Origin: Eubacterium sp.
GTDB lineage: Bacteria > Bacillota_A > Clostridia > Lachnospirales > Lachnospiraceae
Direction: 5' to 3'
DNA: 13,081 bases
NCBI GenBank assembly: GCA_023663915.1
Contig: JAMPGN010000119.1
Coordinates: 1 to 13,081, forward strand
Shown here: piece by piece, positions 1 to 6,261 of the stretch
How positions within the stretch are numbered: the stretch's first letter is position 1
Layout: each line of letters begins with the position of its first letter
The notes under the pieces: generated by a model
The model's database searches: none
What the model saw: only the letters and a program-made list of their open reading frames with translations
What the model was told of the DNA's origin: nothing
Program-made: the position numbers and the translations under genes

Positions 1-608
1 TGACGTGTCTGCAGCAGTCGATCATGAATTTCGGGATTCTGATGGTGCAGGGGCTTGTGAACAGTTTTGGATCCGTGGTGATGGCAGCTTTTGCGGCGGC
101 GGTGAAGATTGATTCGTTTGCCTATGCGCCGGTGCAGGATTTCGGCAACGCTTTTTCTACCTACGTGGCACAGAATTATGGCGCGGGCAAGACGGGGAGG
201 ATTCGCAAGGGCATGAAGGATGCGGTTCTTGGGGCATTTGTGTTCTGTATGATCATCTCCGTATTGGTGGTGGGTTTTGGCGACCGGCTGATGGGATTAT
301 TTCTAAAGGAAGAGGGTGCGGAAGCGATCGCTATCGGTGCGGGTTATCTGCGCATTGAAGGCGCATTCTATTTCGGGATTGGTCTGTTATTTTTGTTTTA
401 CGGGTATTACCGCGCCATCCACAAGCCGGAGATATCGGTAGTGCTGACAGTCATATCGCTGGGGACGCGCGTCGTCCTAGCTTATGTGCTTTCCTCGGTG
501 GACAGGATCGGCGTGACGGGTATCTGGGTGTCGGTGCCGGTTGGCTGGATTCTGGCGGATATTACCGGGGCATGGTATTATTGGAAGTATAAAATGATTC
601 AGAAATGA
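1..608 (+). CDS. MATE-family multidrug/cation efflux transporter, C-terminal part
   Basis: This is the 3' portion of a gene that begins outside the window; the frame is open from base 3, and the ATG at 24 is internal. MATE proteins are 12-helix inner-membrane antiporters that export drugs or metabolites using a Na+ or H+ gradient. About 200 residues are visible, roughly the second half. Several hydrophobic helices can be seen: the NSFGSVVMAAFAAAVKID region, a FVFCMIISVLVVGFG helix, a FYFGIGLLFLFYGYYRA helix, and a pair before the end. The motif order (an AAxAAxxxID segment, then FxxYVAQNYGAGK) is typical of the second half of MATE proteins. The tail ends in a short basic stretch after WYYWKYK. 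No terminator hairpin follows, so readthrough towards the next gene is possible. The family is confident; the substrate cannot be told. Confidence 0.88.
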   Translation, partial: TCLQQSIMNFGILMVQGLVNSFGSVVMAAFAAAVKIDSFAYAPVQDFGNAFSTYVAQNYGAGKTGRIRKGMKDAVLGAFVFCMIISVLVVGFGDRLMGLFLKEEGAEAIAIGAGYLRIEGAFYFGIGLLFLFYGYYRAIHKPEISVVLTVISLGTRVVLAYVLSSVDRIGVTGIWVSVPVGWILADITGAWYYWKYKMIQK

Positions 609-620
609 GGGAAGAAAATA

Positions 621-649
621 TTTACAGTCTTTGGAAAATTTGTTATACT
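621..649 (+). promoter_or_regulatory. Sigma-A-type promoter for the response regulator
   Basis: TTTACA at 621-626 and TATACT at 644-649 are separated by exactly 17 bases, close to the vegetative consensus. Transcription would start near 656, giving a leader of about 70 bases before the ATG at 728. It sits in the otherwise empty 120-base gap after the transporter gene. Confidence 0.6.
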
Positions 650-727
650 TATTATGATTGATATTATATTGGAGATTTGTGTATAAGTTAATCAGATTTT
701 ATAGGATTTAGGCGGGAGAGGGTTAAT

Positions 728-1498
728 ATGCAGAATGTAGTGATTGTCTCACAAATTCAGAGTTATCTTATTGTATCATTGAAGGACTGGTTTGAGCGGG
801 CAGAATATGAAGTGATCACGGTGAAAGCGGATATTGATGCGATCAATCAGATTGATGAACAGATCGGTATTTTTCTGCTTTATGTTGATGAGAAGATGGG
901 GGAAGAGCTGCAGGCGCTCAATTATATCAAGGACAGGGCATCGGAGGATGATATTCCGATTTTTGCGATCGGTGATGTCGATGAGCTGGCTACTGTGGAG
1001 AAGGTTGTCACCAGTAGTCTGATCCGTCAGAAATTCCAGCGTCCGATCAATGTCGGTGAAGTCGTGAACGCGATTACGGGATATGAGAAGAAATTTGGCA
1101 GGCAGAATAAGAAGAAGATCCTGGTGGTGGACGATTCGGGAACCATGCTTCGTAACGTCAAAGGCTGGCTTGAGGAATCCTATCAGGTGACGCTGGCAAA
1201 TTCCGGCGCCATGGCGATTAAGTACCTGTCTACCAACAGACCGGATCTGGTGCTGCTGGACTATGAGATGCCGATCGTAGATGGTAAGCAGGTGCTGGAG
1301 ATGATCCGCAGCGAACACGATTTTGCGGATATTCCGGTTATCTTTTTGACCAATAAAGGGGATAAGGAAACGATCATGCAGGTTATGGCGTTAAAGCCAC
1401 AGGGATACCTGCTGAAATCCATGCCGCCGGCACAGATCATTAAATCGATTGATGATTTCTTCGAGGAGATCAAGCGCAAAGAATTGCTTGGTATGTAA
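728..1498 (+). CDS. Tandem-receiver response regulator without an output domain
   Basis: A 256-residue cytoplasmic signalling protein made of two receiver-like domains. The C-terminal domain (about 129-250) is a complete CheY-type receiver: acidic pocket D135/D136, phospho-acceptor D178 in LVLLDYEMP, T208, and K230 in the YLLKSM segment. The N-terminal domain (about 1-118) has the same fold pattern but is degenerate. The DD pair is replaced by S-Q after VVIV, the candidate acceptor is D54 in LYVDEKM, and the conserved Lys-Pro appears as R105-P106. This suggests a pseudo-receiver used for dimerisation or partner binding. No DNA-binding, GGDEF or HD domain follows, so output is probably by protein interaction. 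The start is the ATG at 728, with a GGGAGAGG ribosome binding site upstream. No kinase gene is adjacent. A link to the chemoreceptor 1.7 kb downstream is only suggestive. Confidence 0.85.
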   Translation: MQNVVIVSQIQSYLIVSLKDWFERAEYEVITVKADIDAINQIDEQIGIFLLYVDEKMGEELQALNYIKDRASEDDIPIFAIGDVDELATVEKVVTSSLIRQKFQRPINVGEVVNAITGYEKKFGRQNKKKILVVDDSGTMLRNVKGWLEESYQVTLANSGAMAIKYLSTNRPDLVLLDYEMPIVDGKQVLEMIRSEHDFADIPVIFLTNKGDKETIMQVMALKPQGYLLKSMPPAQIIKSIDDFFEEIKRKELLGM

Positions 1499-1541
1499 AT
1501 ACGATACCATGTAGAGACCGCAATACAGGAAGACAAAAAGA

Positions 1542-1575
1542 AAGCGCAGGTGATATCTGATATTCGCCTGCGCTT
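1542..1575 (-). terminator. Rho-independent terminator for the minus-strand DUF6033-like gene
   Basis: Arms AAGCGCAGG (1542-1550) and CCTGCGCTT (1567-1575) form a 9-bp stem. Read on the minus strand, the stem is followed by TTCTTTTTG, a good U-tract. It lies between two convergent genes. On the plus strand no U-run follows, so any effect on the response-regulator transcript would be weak. Confidence 0.75.
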
Positions 1576-1583
1576 GAATCTGC

Positions 1584-2324
1584 TTAAACGGAGAAGTTAA
1601 AATGTCCGCCCGGCATCGGGAGAGTCGTTTCTTCTTTAATGCTGTCCCAGTCCACATTAACGATTTTGTCTACGAGTTCTTCCGCCGAAGATGCATAGAC
1701 GGTAGTGCGTCTGCTTCTCTCATAGTCATAGGGATGAGGCTGGCGGGAATCGGATTTGTCAGCTTTGTCAGCGTTTTCTTTCTCAGCCGCTTCTTTCTTG
1801 CCATCCCTGATCTTATCAACAAACTCTTTCTGACGTTCTCCGACCTTTTCCAGTTCTGCGAAAAATGACATTTCGCCGTCTTTGCCAATGGAAACGCCCA
1901 TGCGCAGGACTTCGTCCTTGTGGTCGCCGAGCTGGTCTTTGACTTCGTCAAGCTTGCCGACTGCCTCGTCGAGGAGTGAAAGATTCTGTTTCCTGACATC
2001 TTCATCGGATGCCATGCGCTCTAATTCTTCCGCGTCGATCAGCACGCTGTATTCCTTTGTGCCGCGTGCGAGATAGGAGGCAGCTTCCTCGTCGGAATCA
2101 TAATCGGCAACCATGAAATCCATGTTGCTGTACGTCTTCTTTAATTCCTGCAGCAGAGCCTTTGCCTTCTCGCTCAACTGTACGGGGCTGTTATCCGTCT
2201 TTTTGGTATTATTTGTTTTCTTGGAAGAGTCTGTCCGTGATGTTTTAGATGATTCCTTCCGGTTATTTACAGACTGGTCATAATAACTGTTCTGATACAC
2301 GCTGTATCCGCTTACTTTGTTCAT
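1584..2324 (-). CDS. Uncharacterised hydrophilic protein resembling DUF6033
   Basis: A 246-residue soluble protein with no signal peptide or membrane segment. The N-terminus (1-45) is polar, rich in Asn, Ser and Lys, and looks disordered. A conserved-looking core follows: an LSEKAKALLQELKK helix (50-62), NMDFMVADYDSDEEA (68-81), TKEYSVLIDAEEL (89-101), long charged helices (102-135), then a GVSIGKDGEMSFFAELEK segment (143-160). The region 160-195 is highly charged and probably coiled or disordered, and the protein ends in PMPGGHFNFSV. From memory this pattern matches DUF6033, found mainly in Lachnospiraceae; no function is known to me. AAGGAGG lies just upstream of the ATG, so the start is well supported. 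A sigma-28-like promoter at 2409-2435 suggests co-regulation with motility genes (inference). Confidence 0.75.
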   Translation of the reverse strand: MNKVSGYSVYQNSYYDQSVNNRKESSKTSRTDSSKKTNNTKKTDNSPVQLSEKAKALLQELKKTYSNMDFMVADYDSDEEAASYLARGTKEYSVLIDAEELERMASDEDVRKQNLSLLDEAVGKLDEVKDQLGDHKDEVLRMGVSIGKDGEMSFFAELEKVGERQKEFVDKIRDGKKEAAEKENADKADKSDSRQPHPYDYERSRRTTVYASSAEELVDKIVNVDWDSIKEETTLPMPGGHFNFSV

Positions 2325-2408
2325 GCTGTGCCCTCCTTAGCCTGATTCGTAAATCCGTTTACTTATTCGACCATGTGCGTCCTAAATTCAGATCGCTCCT
2401 TAGCATAT

Positions 2409-2435
2409 ATATCGTAATGTCCGGCTTTTTTCTTA
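2409..2435 (-). promoter_or_regulatory. Sigma-28 (SigD)-like promoter upstream of the DUF6033-like gene
   Basis: On the minus strand, TAAG (2435-2432) is followed after 16 bases by ACGATAT (2415-2409). The Gram-positive sigma-28 consensus is TAAA, 14-16 bases, then CCGATAT. Transcription would start near 2402, giving a leader of about 78 bases to the ATG at 2324. A very similar element lies upstream of the small gene at 4746-4961. The motif is short, so confidence is moderate. Confidence 0.4.
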
Positions 2436-2463
2436 ATAGGGAAAAGGATAAATTTAGGAGTAT

Positions 2464-2492
2464 TTGACAAAAAGATCGAAACATAGTATAAA
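2464..2492 (+). promoter_or_regulatory. Strong sigma-A promoter of the Rrf2-family gene
   Basis: A perfect TTGACA (2464-2469), a 17-base spacer and TATAAA (2487-2492). The TTG of the -35 box also happens to open the frame of the following gene. That is why a longer ORF seems to start here, but transcription would begin near 2499, so it cannot be the start codon. The divergent promoter of the minus-strand gene lies about 30 bases to the left. Confidence 0.75.
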
Positions 2493-2541
2493 TAATCACA
2501 TAAAGCCTAGTGAAATGATAGGAAAATGCGAAGGGGAAATC

Positions 2542-2976
2542 ATGAAAATTTCGACTAAGGGAAGATATGCTCTCAGGCTTATGTTAGATCTGGCGCTTAA
2601 CAATACCGGAGAACCGGTGCGGATCAAAGACATAGCCGCCAGACAGGAGATATCGGATAAATATCTGGAACAGATCATCTCCACATTGAATAAAGCCGGA
2701 TACGTGAAGAGTATCCGTGGACCGCAGGGGGGATACCGTCTTGCGAAAGAACCGGAGAAGTATACGGTCGGCATGATTCTCAGGCTGACGGAAGGCTCGC
2801 TTGCGCCGGTGCCCTGTCTGGAAGGTGATCTTAATATGTGTACCAGGCAGGACACATGCGTGACGCTGCGGTTGTGGAAGATGCTTGATACGGCGATCAG
2901 CGGCGTGGTTGACGAGGTGACGCTGGCGGATCTGGTGGAATGGCAGAACCAGATATCGGACAATTACGTGATTTAG
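2542..2976 (+). CDS. Rrf2/IscR-family transcriptional regulator with Fe-S-type cysteines
   Basis: A 144-residue DNA-binding regulator of the Rrf2 family, which includes IscR, CymR and NsrR. The N-terminal winged helix starts with the classic MKISTKGRYALRLMLDLA and continues through IAARQEISDKYLEQIISTLNKAGYVKSIRGPQGGYRLA (31-68), the recognition helix and wing. C92, C100 and C106 lie where IscR has its three [2Fe-2S] ligands, here with a C-x7-C-x5-C spacing. It is therefore likely a redox or iron-sulfur sensor rather than a CymR-type cysteine sensor. The start is the ATG at 2542, preceded by AAGGGG; the frame is open further upstream, but that part is promoter. Unusually for Bacillota, no iscS/nifU or suf genes follow; the next gene is a chemoreceptor. 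The regulated target cannot be read from this window, though the closely divergent promoter makes the DUF6033-like gene a candidate. Confidence 0.9.
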   Translation: MKISTKGRYALRLMLDLALNNTGEPVRIKDIAARQEISDKYLEQIISTLNKAGYVKSIRGPQGGYRLAKEPEKYTVGMILRLTEGSLAPVPCLEGDLNMCTRQDTCVTLRLWKMLDTAISGVVDEVTLADLVEWQNQISDNYVI

Positions 2977-3024
2977 CTGAAAAGTTTAAATTCGGACAGC
3001 TTTCCTCATGATATGACTTGCGTT

Positions 3025-3052
3025 TTGGCAGCAGGCTATTGTACAATATAGT
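3025..3052 (+). promoter_or_regulatory. Candidate promoter upstream of the chemoreceptor gene
   Basis: TTGGCA (3025-3030), a 16-base spacer and TATAGT (3047-3052). An overlapping alternative is TTGCGT (3018-3023), 18 bases, TACAAT (3042-3047), which lies in the palindrome ATTGTACAAT. Either would place the GC-rich hairpin at 3068-3105 at the very 5' end of the transcript. I found no convincing sigma-28 element here. Confidence 0.4.
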
Positions 3053-3067
3053 ATGTGATACGGTGTA

Positions 3068-3105
3068 GCTGCCGCCCAGGTTTCATTCATGAGGCGGGCG
3101 GTGGC
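3068..3105 (+). other. GC-rich hairpin between the Rrf2 gene and the chemoreceptor gene
   Basis: GCTGCCGCCC (3068-3077) pairs with GGGCGGTGGC (3096-3105): ten base pairs including two G-U, with an 18-base loop. No U-tract follows on either strand, so it is not a standard intrinsic terminator. It may be a 5' leader structure of the chemoreceptor mRNA, or a 3'-end stabiliser of the Rrf2 mRNA. Confidence 0.5.
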
Positions 3106-3184
3106 AGAGACAATAGTATGGGATAAAAGTTTTAAAGCACATGTAAATGTGATTTTATAAAAAAGACTGAAGGAGGAAAAGAGA

Positions 3185-4624
3185 ATGACAGAATCACAAT
3201 ACAGGCGGGCGAACAGGACGGTGTTATCCATCGTCGTCATTATTTTGGCGTATTTCATTAGCATCATGGGGCTGACGGCACTGACGTCGCAGGGAGATTC
3301 ACAGCCTCTCTTTAGGACGCTCATTTCGGTATTGATGCTCATCGGCACGATCGTGTTTTATGTATTATGGAAGAAGCAGAAGAAAGGCGCGGTTGCAATG
3401 ATGATCTGCGCCACGGTTGCCTATGCGGTGATTGTATTGTTTGGAACGGGTACGGGAGTCTATGCATATGCTTTTCCAGTATTGTTCGGCGCGATGGCAT
3501 ATTATAACAGAAAATTATTATATATGGGTAACGGGGCGATCATCGTGATCAATCTGATTCGGATTTTTCTGATCGACCAGTCACAGCTTTCGGATGCGAT
3601 CATGGGGCTTCTCACGATTGCACTGGTTGCTTATGCATCCTGTGCAGTTTCTAAGCTTTTGACCCAGTTTAATACGGAAAATATAAATACGGTAGCGGAA
3701 GCGGCGGCGAAACAGGAAGAGAGCCAGCAGAAAATGCTTCAGGTTGCCGCAAGCATCATCGATAATTTTGACGGCGCAATGGGTAAACTGACGGATCTTC
3801 AGGGCAATGTGGATACCAGCAACTTTGCGATGACCAACATCGCGGAAAGCACCGACGCTACGGCACAGTCCATTCAGAGACAGGCGGATATGTGTATGGA
3901 GATCCGCAGTAACACCGATGCGGCGGAGGCGAGTATGAGGAGTCTGATCGAGGCTTCTGACCGGACCAATGACATGGTAGTCCAAGGGGCAGAAGTTGTT
4001 GAGCACTTAAGGAAGCAGGCGCAGAATGTAGAGGAAGCGAGCGGGGCTACCGTGGAAGTCAGCAACAGGCTGAGCGGGAAGGTGGAGGAAGTGCAGAACT
4101 TTATCGGCGCGATCCTTTCCATTTCCAGCCAGACCAACCTGCTTGCGCTTAATGCGTCCATAGAGGCGGCGAGAGCAGGCGAGGCGGGCAAAGGATTCGC
4201 CGTGGTTGCCGAGGAGATCAGACAGCTCTCCGAGCAGACCAAAGATGCATCCAACAGCATCACAAATATTATCAATGAGCTGATACAGGATACGAAGAGC
4301 GTCAATGAGAGCGTTGAGAGGGCAGTAGTATCCGTCACGAAGCAGAGCGAACTGATCGAGGCTACGAAAGAGAAGTTTGAGTCGGTGGATACGGAAGTGC
4401 AGAACATGGTGCAGAATGTGAGGAGTTGTGAGACGACGATTGCCAGCATCATAGACAGTACGAATGCGATCTCCGACGATATCTCGCAGTTGTCCGCGAC
4501 GAGTGAGGAAGTGGCGGCATCCAGCGTGGAAGGCTTGAGGACTTCCGATGCAACCGTACAGAATATGCAGGATTGCAAAGAGATGTTGGAAGAAATCTTT
4601 AACCTGGCAAAACAGTTACAGTAA
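3185..4624 (+). CDS. Methyl-accepting chemotaxis protein with a six-helix membrane sensor
   Basis: A 479-residue chemoreceptor that passes signals to CheA/CheW. The N-terminal 157 residues hold about six hydrophobic helices (roughly 13-33, 43-62, 67-87, 91-107, 115-131, 136-157) with only short loops. There is no large extracellular ligand domain and no clear HAMP. Sensing is therefore probably within the membrane or at its surface. Residues 158-479 form the long coiled-coil cytoplasmic rod. The hairpin tip that contacts CheA/CheW is unmistakable around 313-345: [19 protein letters not shown], then [18 protein letters not shown]. Gln/Glu-rich helix faces provide possible methylation sites. 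There is no C-terminal CheR-binding pentapeptide. The start is the ATG at 3185 after AAGGAGG. The gene stands alone with its own terminator, as is common for chemoreceptor genes scattered round a chromosome. The ligand is unknown. Confidence 0.93.
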   Translation: MTESQYRRANRTVLSIVVIILAYFISIMGLTALTSQGDSQPLFRTLISVLMLIGTIVFYVLWKKQKKGAVAMMICATVAYAVIVLFGTGTGVYAYAFPVLFGAMAYYNRKLLYMGNGAIIVINLIRIFLIDQSQLSDAIMGLLTIALVAYASCAVSKLLTQFNTENINTVAEAAAKQEESQQKMLQVAASIIDNFDGAMGKLTDLQGNVDTSNFAMTNIAESTDATAQSIQRQADMCMEIRSNTDAAEASMRSLIEASDRTNDMVVQGAEVVEHLRKQAQNVEEASGATVEVSNRLSGKVEEVQNFIGAILSISSQTNLLALNASIEAARAGEAGKGFAVVAEEIRQLSEQTKDASNSITNIINELIQDTKSVNESVERAVVSVTKQSELIEATKEKFESVDTEVQNMVQNVRSCETTIASIIDSTNAISDDISQLSATSEEVAASSVEGLRTSDATVQNMQDCKEMLEEIFNLAKQLQ

Positions 4625-4658
4625 GAATTGTTTTACCGGATATAAGGATAGGAAAGAT

Positions 4659-4700
4659 AAAAGCCGATGACGGTAATTTTAGATTACCGCATCGGCTTTT
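4659..4700. terminator. Bidirectional intrinsic terminator between convergent genes
   Basis: AAAAGCCGATG plus CGGTAAT on the left (4659-4677, one bulged A at 4670) pairs with ATTACCG plus CATCGGCTTTT on the right (4684-4700). The stem is about 18 bp with a short loop. A T-run on the right arm and an A-run on the left let it end both the chemoreceptor transcript and the minus-strand transcript from 4961. Confidence 0.9.
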
Positions 4701-4745
4701 CGTATTGGGTCTGAGGAGTTAACCTCGTAGACAAACCTGCTTGTT

Positions 4746-4961
4746 TTAACAATACTCGCGCATCTTGATAAAATTGTAATAGGGAAGGGCGTCCTTGGTG
4801 TAACCGTTGGTACGGACGTCGATATGCTTCTCCTGTTCCCGATCACATGCCTCATCCAAAACCTTAGAGAAAAACGTCTGCGCGAAGGTCTGGGATGGGT
4901 TCTGCTTGGACTGGCGATTTTTGTCATTGGAAGAAACCTTCCTTAACGGGGTGATCGCCAT
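4746..4961 (-). CDS. Small conserved-looking protein of unknown function
   Basis: A 71-residue protein if read from the ATG at 4961, which has GAGG five bases upstream. A GTG one codon earlier is too close to that site. The C-terminus looks like a real conserved module: FAQTFFSKVLDEACDREQEK, then NGYTKDALPYYNFIKMREYC. It is hydrophilic, with no signal peptide or transmembrane segment. From memory, Lachnospiraceae carry small proteins with a similar NGYTKxALPYY ending, but I cannot name a family. The frame is open for 18 more codons upstream (to an in-frame TAA) and reads plausibly as ITAVYAYEKSYKVEAV. That stretch directly follows a perfect AAGGAGG yet has no ATG, GTG or TTG next to it; its first codon is ATT at 5009. 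The true start is therefore uncertain. The gene ends at the shared terminator at 4659-4700. A sigma-28-like promoter lies at 5053-5078. Confidence 0.65.
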   Translation of the reverse strand: MAITPLRKVSSNDKNRQSKQNPSQTFAQTFFSKVLDEACDREQEKHIDVRTNGYTKDALPYYNFIKMREYC

Positions 4962-5052
4962 CACCGCCTCAACTTTATAACTCTTTTCGTATGCATATAC
5001 TGCGGTAATCCCTCCTTGGATTTGTTATAGTGAACTTCATGTTCTGTTAATA

Positions 5053-5078
5053 GTATCGGCTGGATTCCGTTTTTCTTA
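5053..5078 (-). promoter_or_regulatory. Sigma-28 (SigD)-like promoter upstream of the small minus-strand gene
   Basis: On the minus strand, TAAG (5078-5075) is followed after 15 bases by CCGATAC (5059-5053), preceded by the extra consensus G. This is one mismatch per element from TAAA-N14-16-GCCGATAT. It shares the string TTAAGAAAAA with the element at 2409-2435. A weaker sigma-A alternative on the same strand (TTCCAT, 17 bases, TAAAAT) lies just upstream. Confidence 0.5.
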
Positions 5079-5277
5079 ACATCATTTTAACAGATTTAGG
5101 AGAAAAATGGAAGGGAAAAGTTTGAAAATTTTAAGAAGAATTTGAAATTGCGCATGCAATTTAAAGCTGATTAGGGAGGGCAAGGAAGTGTTACAGGAAA
5201 ACGAGGAATTATGTCAGTAAAGCATTAAAATAGGACGATATAGAACATTTTAAGGTACGTTTCAGCAAATAATGAGC
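5079..5277. other. Gene-poor intergenic stretch with micro-ORFs
   Basis: This is the left part of the 390-base gap between the small minus-strand gene's promoter and mecA. No gene of normal size is present. On the plus strand I see two tiny frames with good ribosome binding sites: ATG 5107 to TGA 5145 (12 codons, after AGGAG) and GTG 5188 to TAA 5220 (10 codons, after GGAGGG with 7-base spacing). Because a plus-strand terminator follows at 5278-5315, a short transcript from here is possible. I found no convincing plus-strand promoter, so this is a suggestion only. Confidence 0.25.
5145..5162. repeat. Perfect inverted repeat, operator-like
   Basis: AAATTGC (5145-5151), spacer GCAT, then GCAATTT (5156-5162): a perfect 7-bp dyad in non-coding AT-rich DNA. 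The size fits a binding site for a dimeric regulator. It could also be a small RNA hairpin. No gene start is directly attached to it. Confidence 0.4.
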
Positions 5278-5315
5278 AAATACGCGATAAGATTCTTTCT
5301 TATTGCGTATTTTTG
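5278..5315 (+). terminator. Intrinsic terminator (or long operator dyad) upstream of mecA
   Basis: AAATACGCGATAAG (5278-5291) pairs with CTTATTGCGTATTT (5299-5312): 14 consecutive pairs with one G-U and a 7-base loop. The right arm runs into a TTTTT tract. It looks like a plus-strand terminator, yet no recognisable plus-strand gene precedes it after the terminator at 4700. It also overlaps a candidate mecA -35 box (TTGCGT, 5303-5308), so a regulatory role is an alternative. Confidence 0.6.
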
Positions 5316-5429
5316 TGTTAGAATAATAATGCAACTTTAGGGGAAGCGATACACGCAGGAAGCTAGTCTGTTCATATACAGGGTTGTGGACGGCTGGCGA
5401 CAGGAAGGGAACAGAGGATAACGGAGTAT

Positions 5430-6095
5430 ATGGAATATAAGAAAATCAATGAGGCAACAGTACAATGTATTGTCACGGAAGAAGATATGCTGGAGTATGG
5501 TCTGACATTGTCCGATATCTTTGAACGTAATGAGAAGGGTGAAGGATTCCTACGGGATATCATAGAGCGTGCCCACGAGGAGGTGGGTTATACGATCAGC
5601 GGGGAGAGTATTGCCATGCAAATCACGCCGCTTCGGGATAAAGGGCTGGCGGTTACTTTTACGAATGACAGTCCGGCGGGATTCCGGGATATTTTGCAGC
5701 ATTTAAAAGAAGTCCTGCAGGGGGTAAGTGCAGAACTTGGAAGACAGGAAGCGGGACAGCAGAACGGAGTGCAGGAACAAACGGCTGGTGAGTTTGATGA
5801 GAACAGGCGGATGTTTATTTTTGCCACGCTTCATCAGGCGATGCAGTATACTGCGTCGATTCCGTCAAATATATCCGTGAAGAGTCATCTTTATAAAGAT
5901 GGTGATTTATATTACCTTGTGTTGGAGAAGAACAGGCTGTCATACAGAGTCTTTAACAAGATCAGTGCGCAGGCGGTAGAATTTGGTAATCTGATTGCGG
6001 TTTCCGAAGAACGGATGCTGTACCTGCAGGAACATGGGGAATGCCTGATTGCTAACCGGGCGGTGAGCAAACTCCGCAGGATCTATTTGGCGTAG
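5430..6095 (+). CDS. mecA: MecA-type adaptor protein for ClpC protease
   Basis: A 221-residue adaptor that, in known MecA proteins, binds substrates with its N-terminal domain and loads them onto the ClpC unfoldase with its C-terminal domain. The N-terminus MEYKKINEATVQCIVTEEDM, then DLEE-like EYGLTLSDIF and FLRDIIERAHEEVGY (40-54), matches the MecA N-domain. Residues 100-125 are a Gln/Glu/Gly-rich linker. Residues 128-221 match the C-domain: FATLHQAMQY, SHLYKDGDLYYLVLE (152-166), and YLQEHGECLIANRAVSKL (198-215). The length is normal for the family (about 220). The start is the ATG at 5430 with GGAG three bases upstream. A possible promoter (TTGCGT 5303-5308, AATAAT 5325-5330) is weak and overlaps the upstream hairpin, giving a leader of about 95 bases. 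The family is clear; whether it regulates competence here is unknown. Confidence 0.85.
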   Translation: MEYKKINEATVQCIVTEEDMLEYGLTLSDIFERNEKGEGFLRDIIERAHEEVGYTISGESIAMQITPLRDKGLAVTFTNDSPAGFRDILQHLKEVLQGVSAELGRQEAGQQNGVQEQTAGEFDENRRMFIFATLHQAMQYTASIPSNISVKSHLYKDGDLYYLVLEKNRLSYRVFNKISAQAVEFGNLIAVSEERMLYLQEHGECLIANRAVSKLRRIYLA

Positions 6096-6108
6096 GAATA
6101 AGAGAGTT

Positions 6109-6261
6109 ATGTCCAATCTATTCTATTTCCGCGGATGGGGAGGCATGCCTCTAGCGGGATTTCACGGTATTGTATATGCTGTCATATTCGGGCAACTGCG
6201 TGAGTATGGCAGCAATTATCATGTATCAGGTGTATTTGGATGGGGTGGAAGCGATGATTGA
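6109..6261 (+). CDS. Possible 50-residue small protein (doubtful)
   Basis: A short open frame between mecA and the helicase, starting 14 bases after mecA. It reads as a Gly- and aromatic-rich peptide (MSNLFYFRGWGGMPLAGFHG, then a hydrophobic IVYAVIFG) and ends with GVFGWGGSDD. I recognise no family. The only ribosome-binding-like sequence (AGAGAG) is too close to the ATG. The frame also contains a 12-bp palindrome (GAGGCATGCCTC). It may be a real small gene, a remnant, or chance. Confidence 0.2.
   Translation: MSNLFYFRGWGGMPLAGFHGIVYAVIFGQLREYGSNYHVSGVFGWGGSDD

Noticed and set aside
776..1318. 180-residue minus-strand frame opposite the response regulator
   Set aside because: It is the antisense shadow of a clear receiver protein, with His/Ile/Arg-rich low-quality composition and no ribosome binding site or promoter.
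2464..2541. Earlier TTG start giving a 170-residue Rrf2 protein
   Set aside because: The TTG is part of a perfect -35 box with a matching -10; family members begin at MKISTKGRYA.
3874..4578. 234-residue Ser/Leu-rich minus-strand frame opposite the chemoreceptor
   Set aside because: The long coiled-coil coding region leaves an open antisense frame; the composition is typical of an antisense artefact and the plus-strand protein is unmistakable.
4746..4927. Overlapping minus-strand frame 4679-4927 in a different phase
   Set aside because: Arg/Ser/Thr-rich shadow of the small gene, running through the terminator hairpin.
5330..5429. Riboswitch or sigma-28 promoter in the mecA leader (GCGATAC at 5346-5352)
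   Set aside because: No c-di-GMP or other aptamer core recognised, and the matching -35 (TAAT) is weak; mecA is normally vegetatively expressed.
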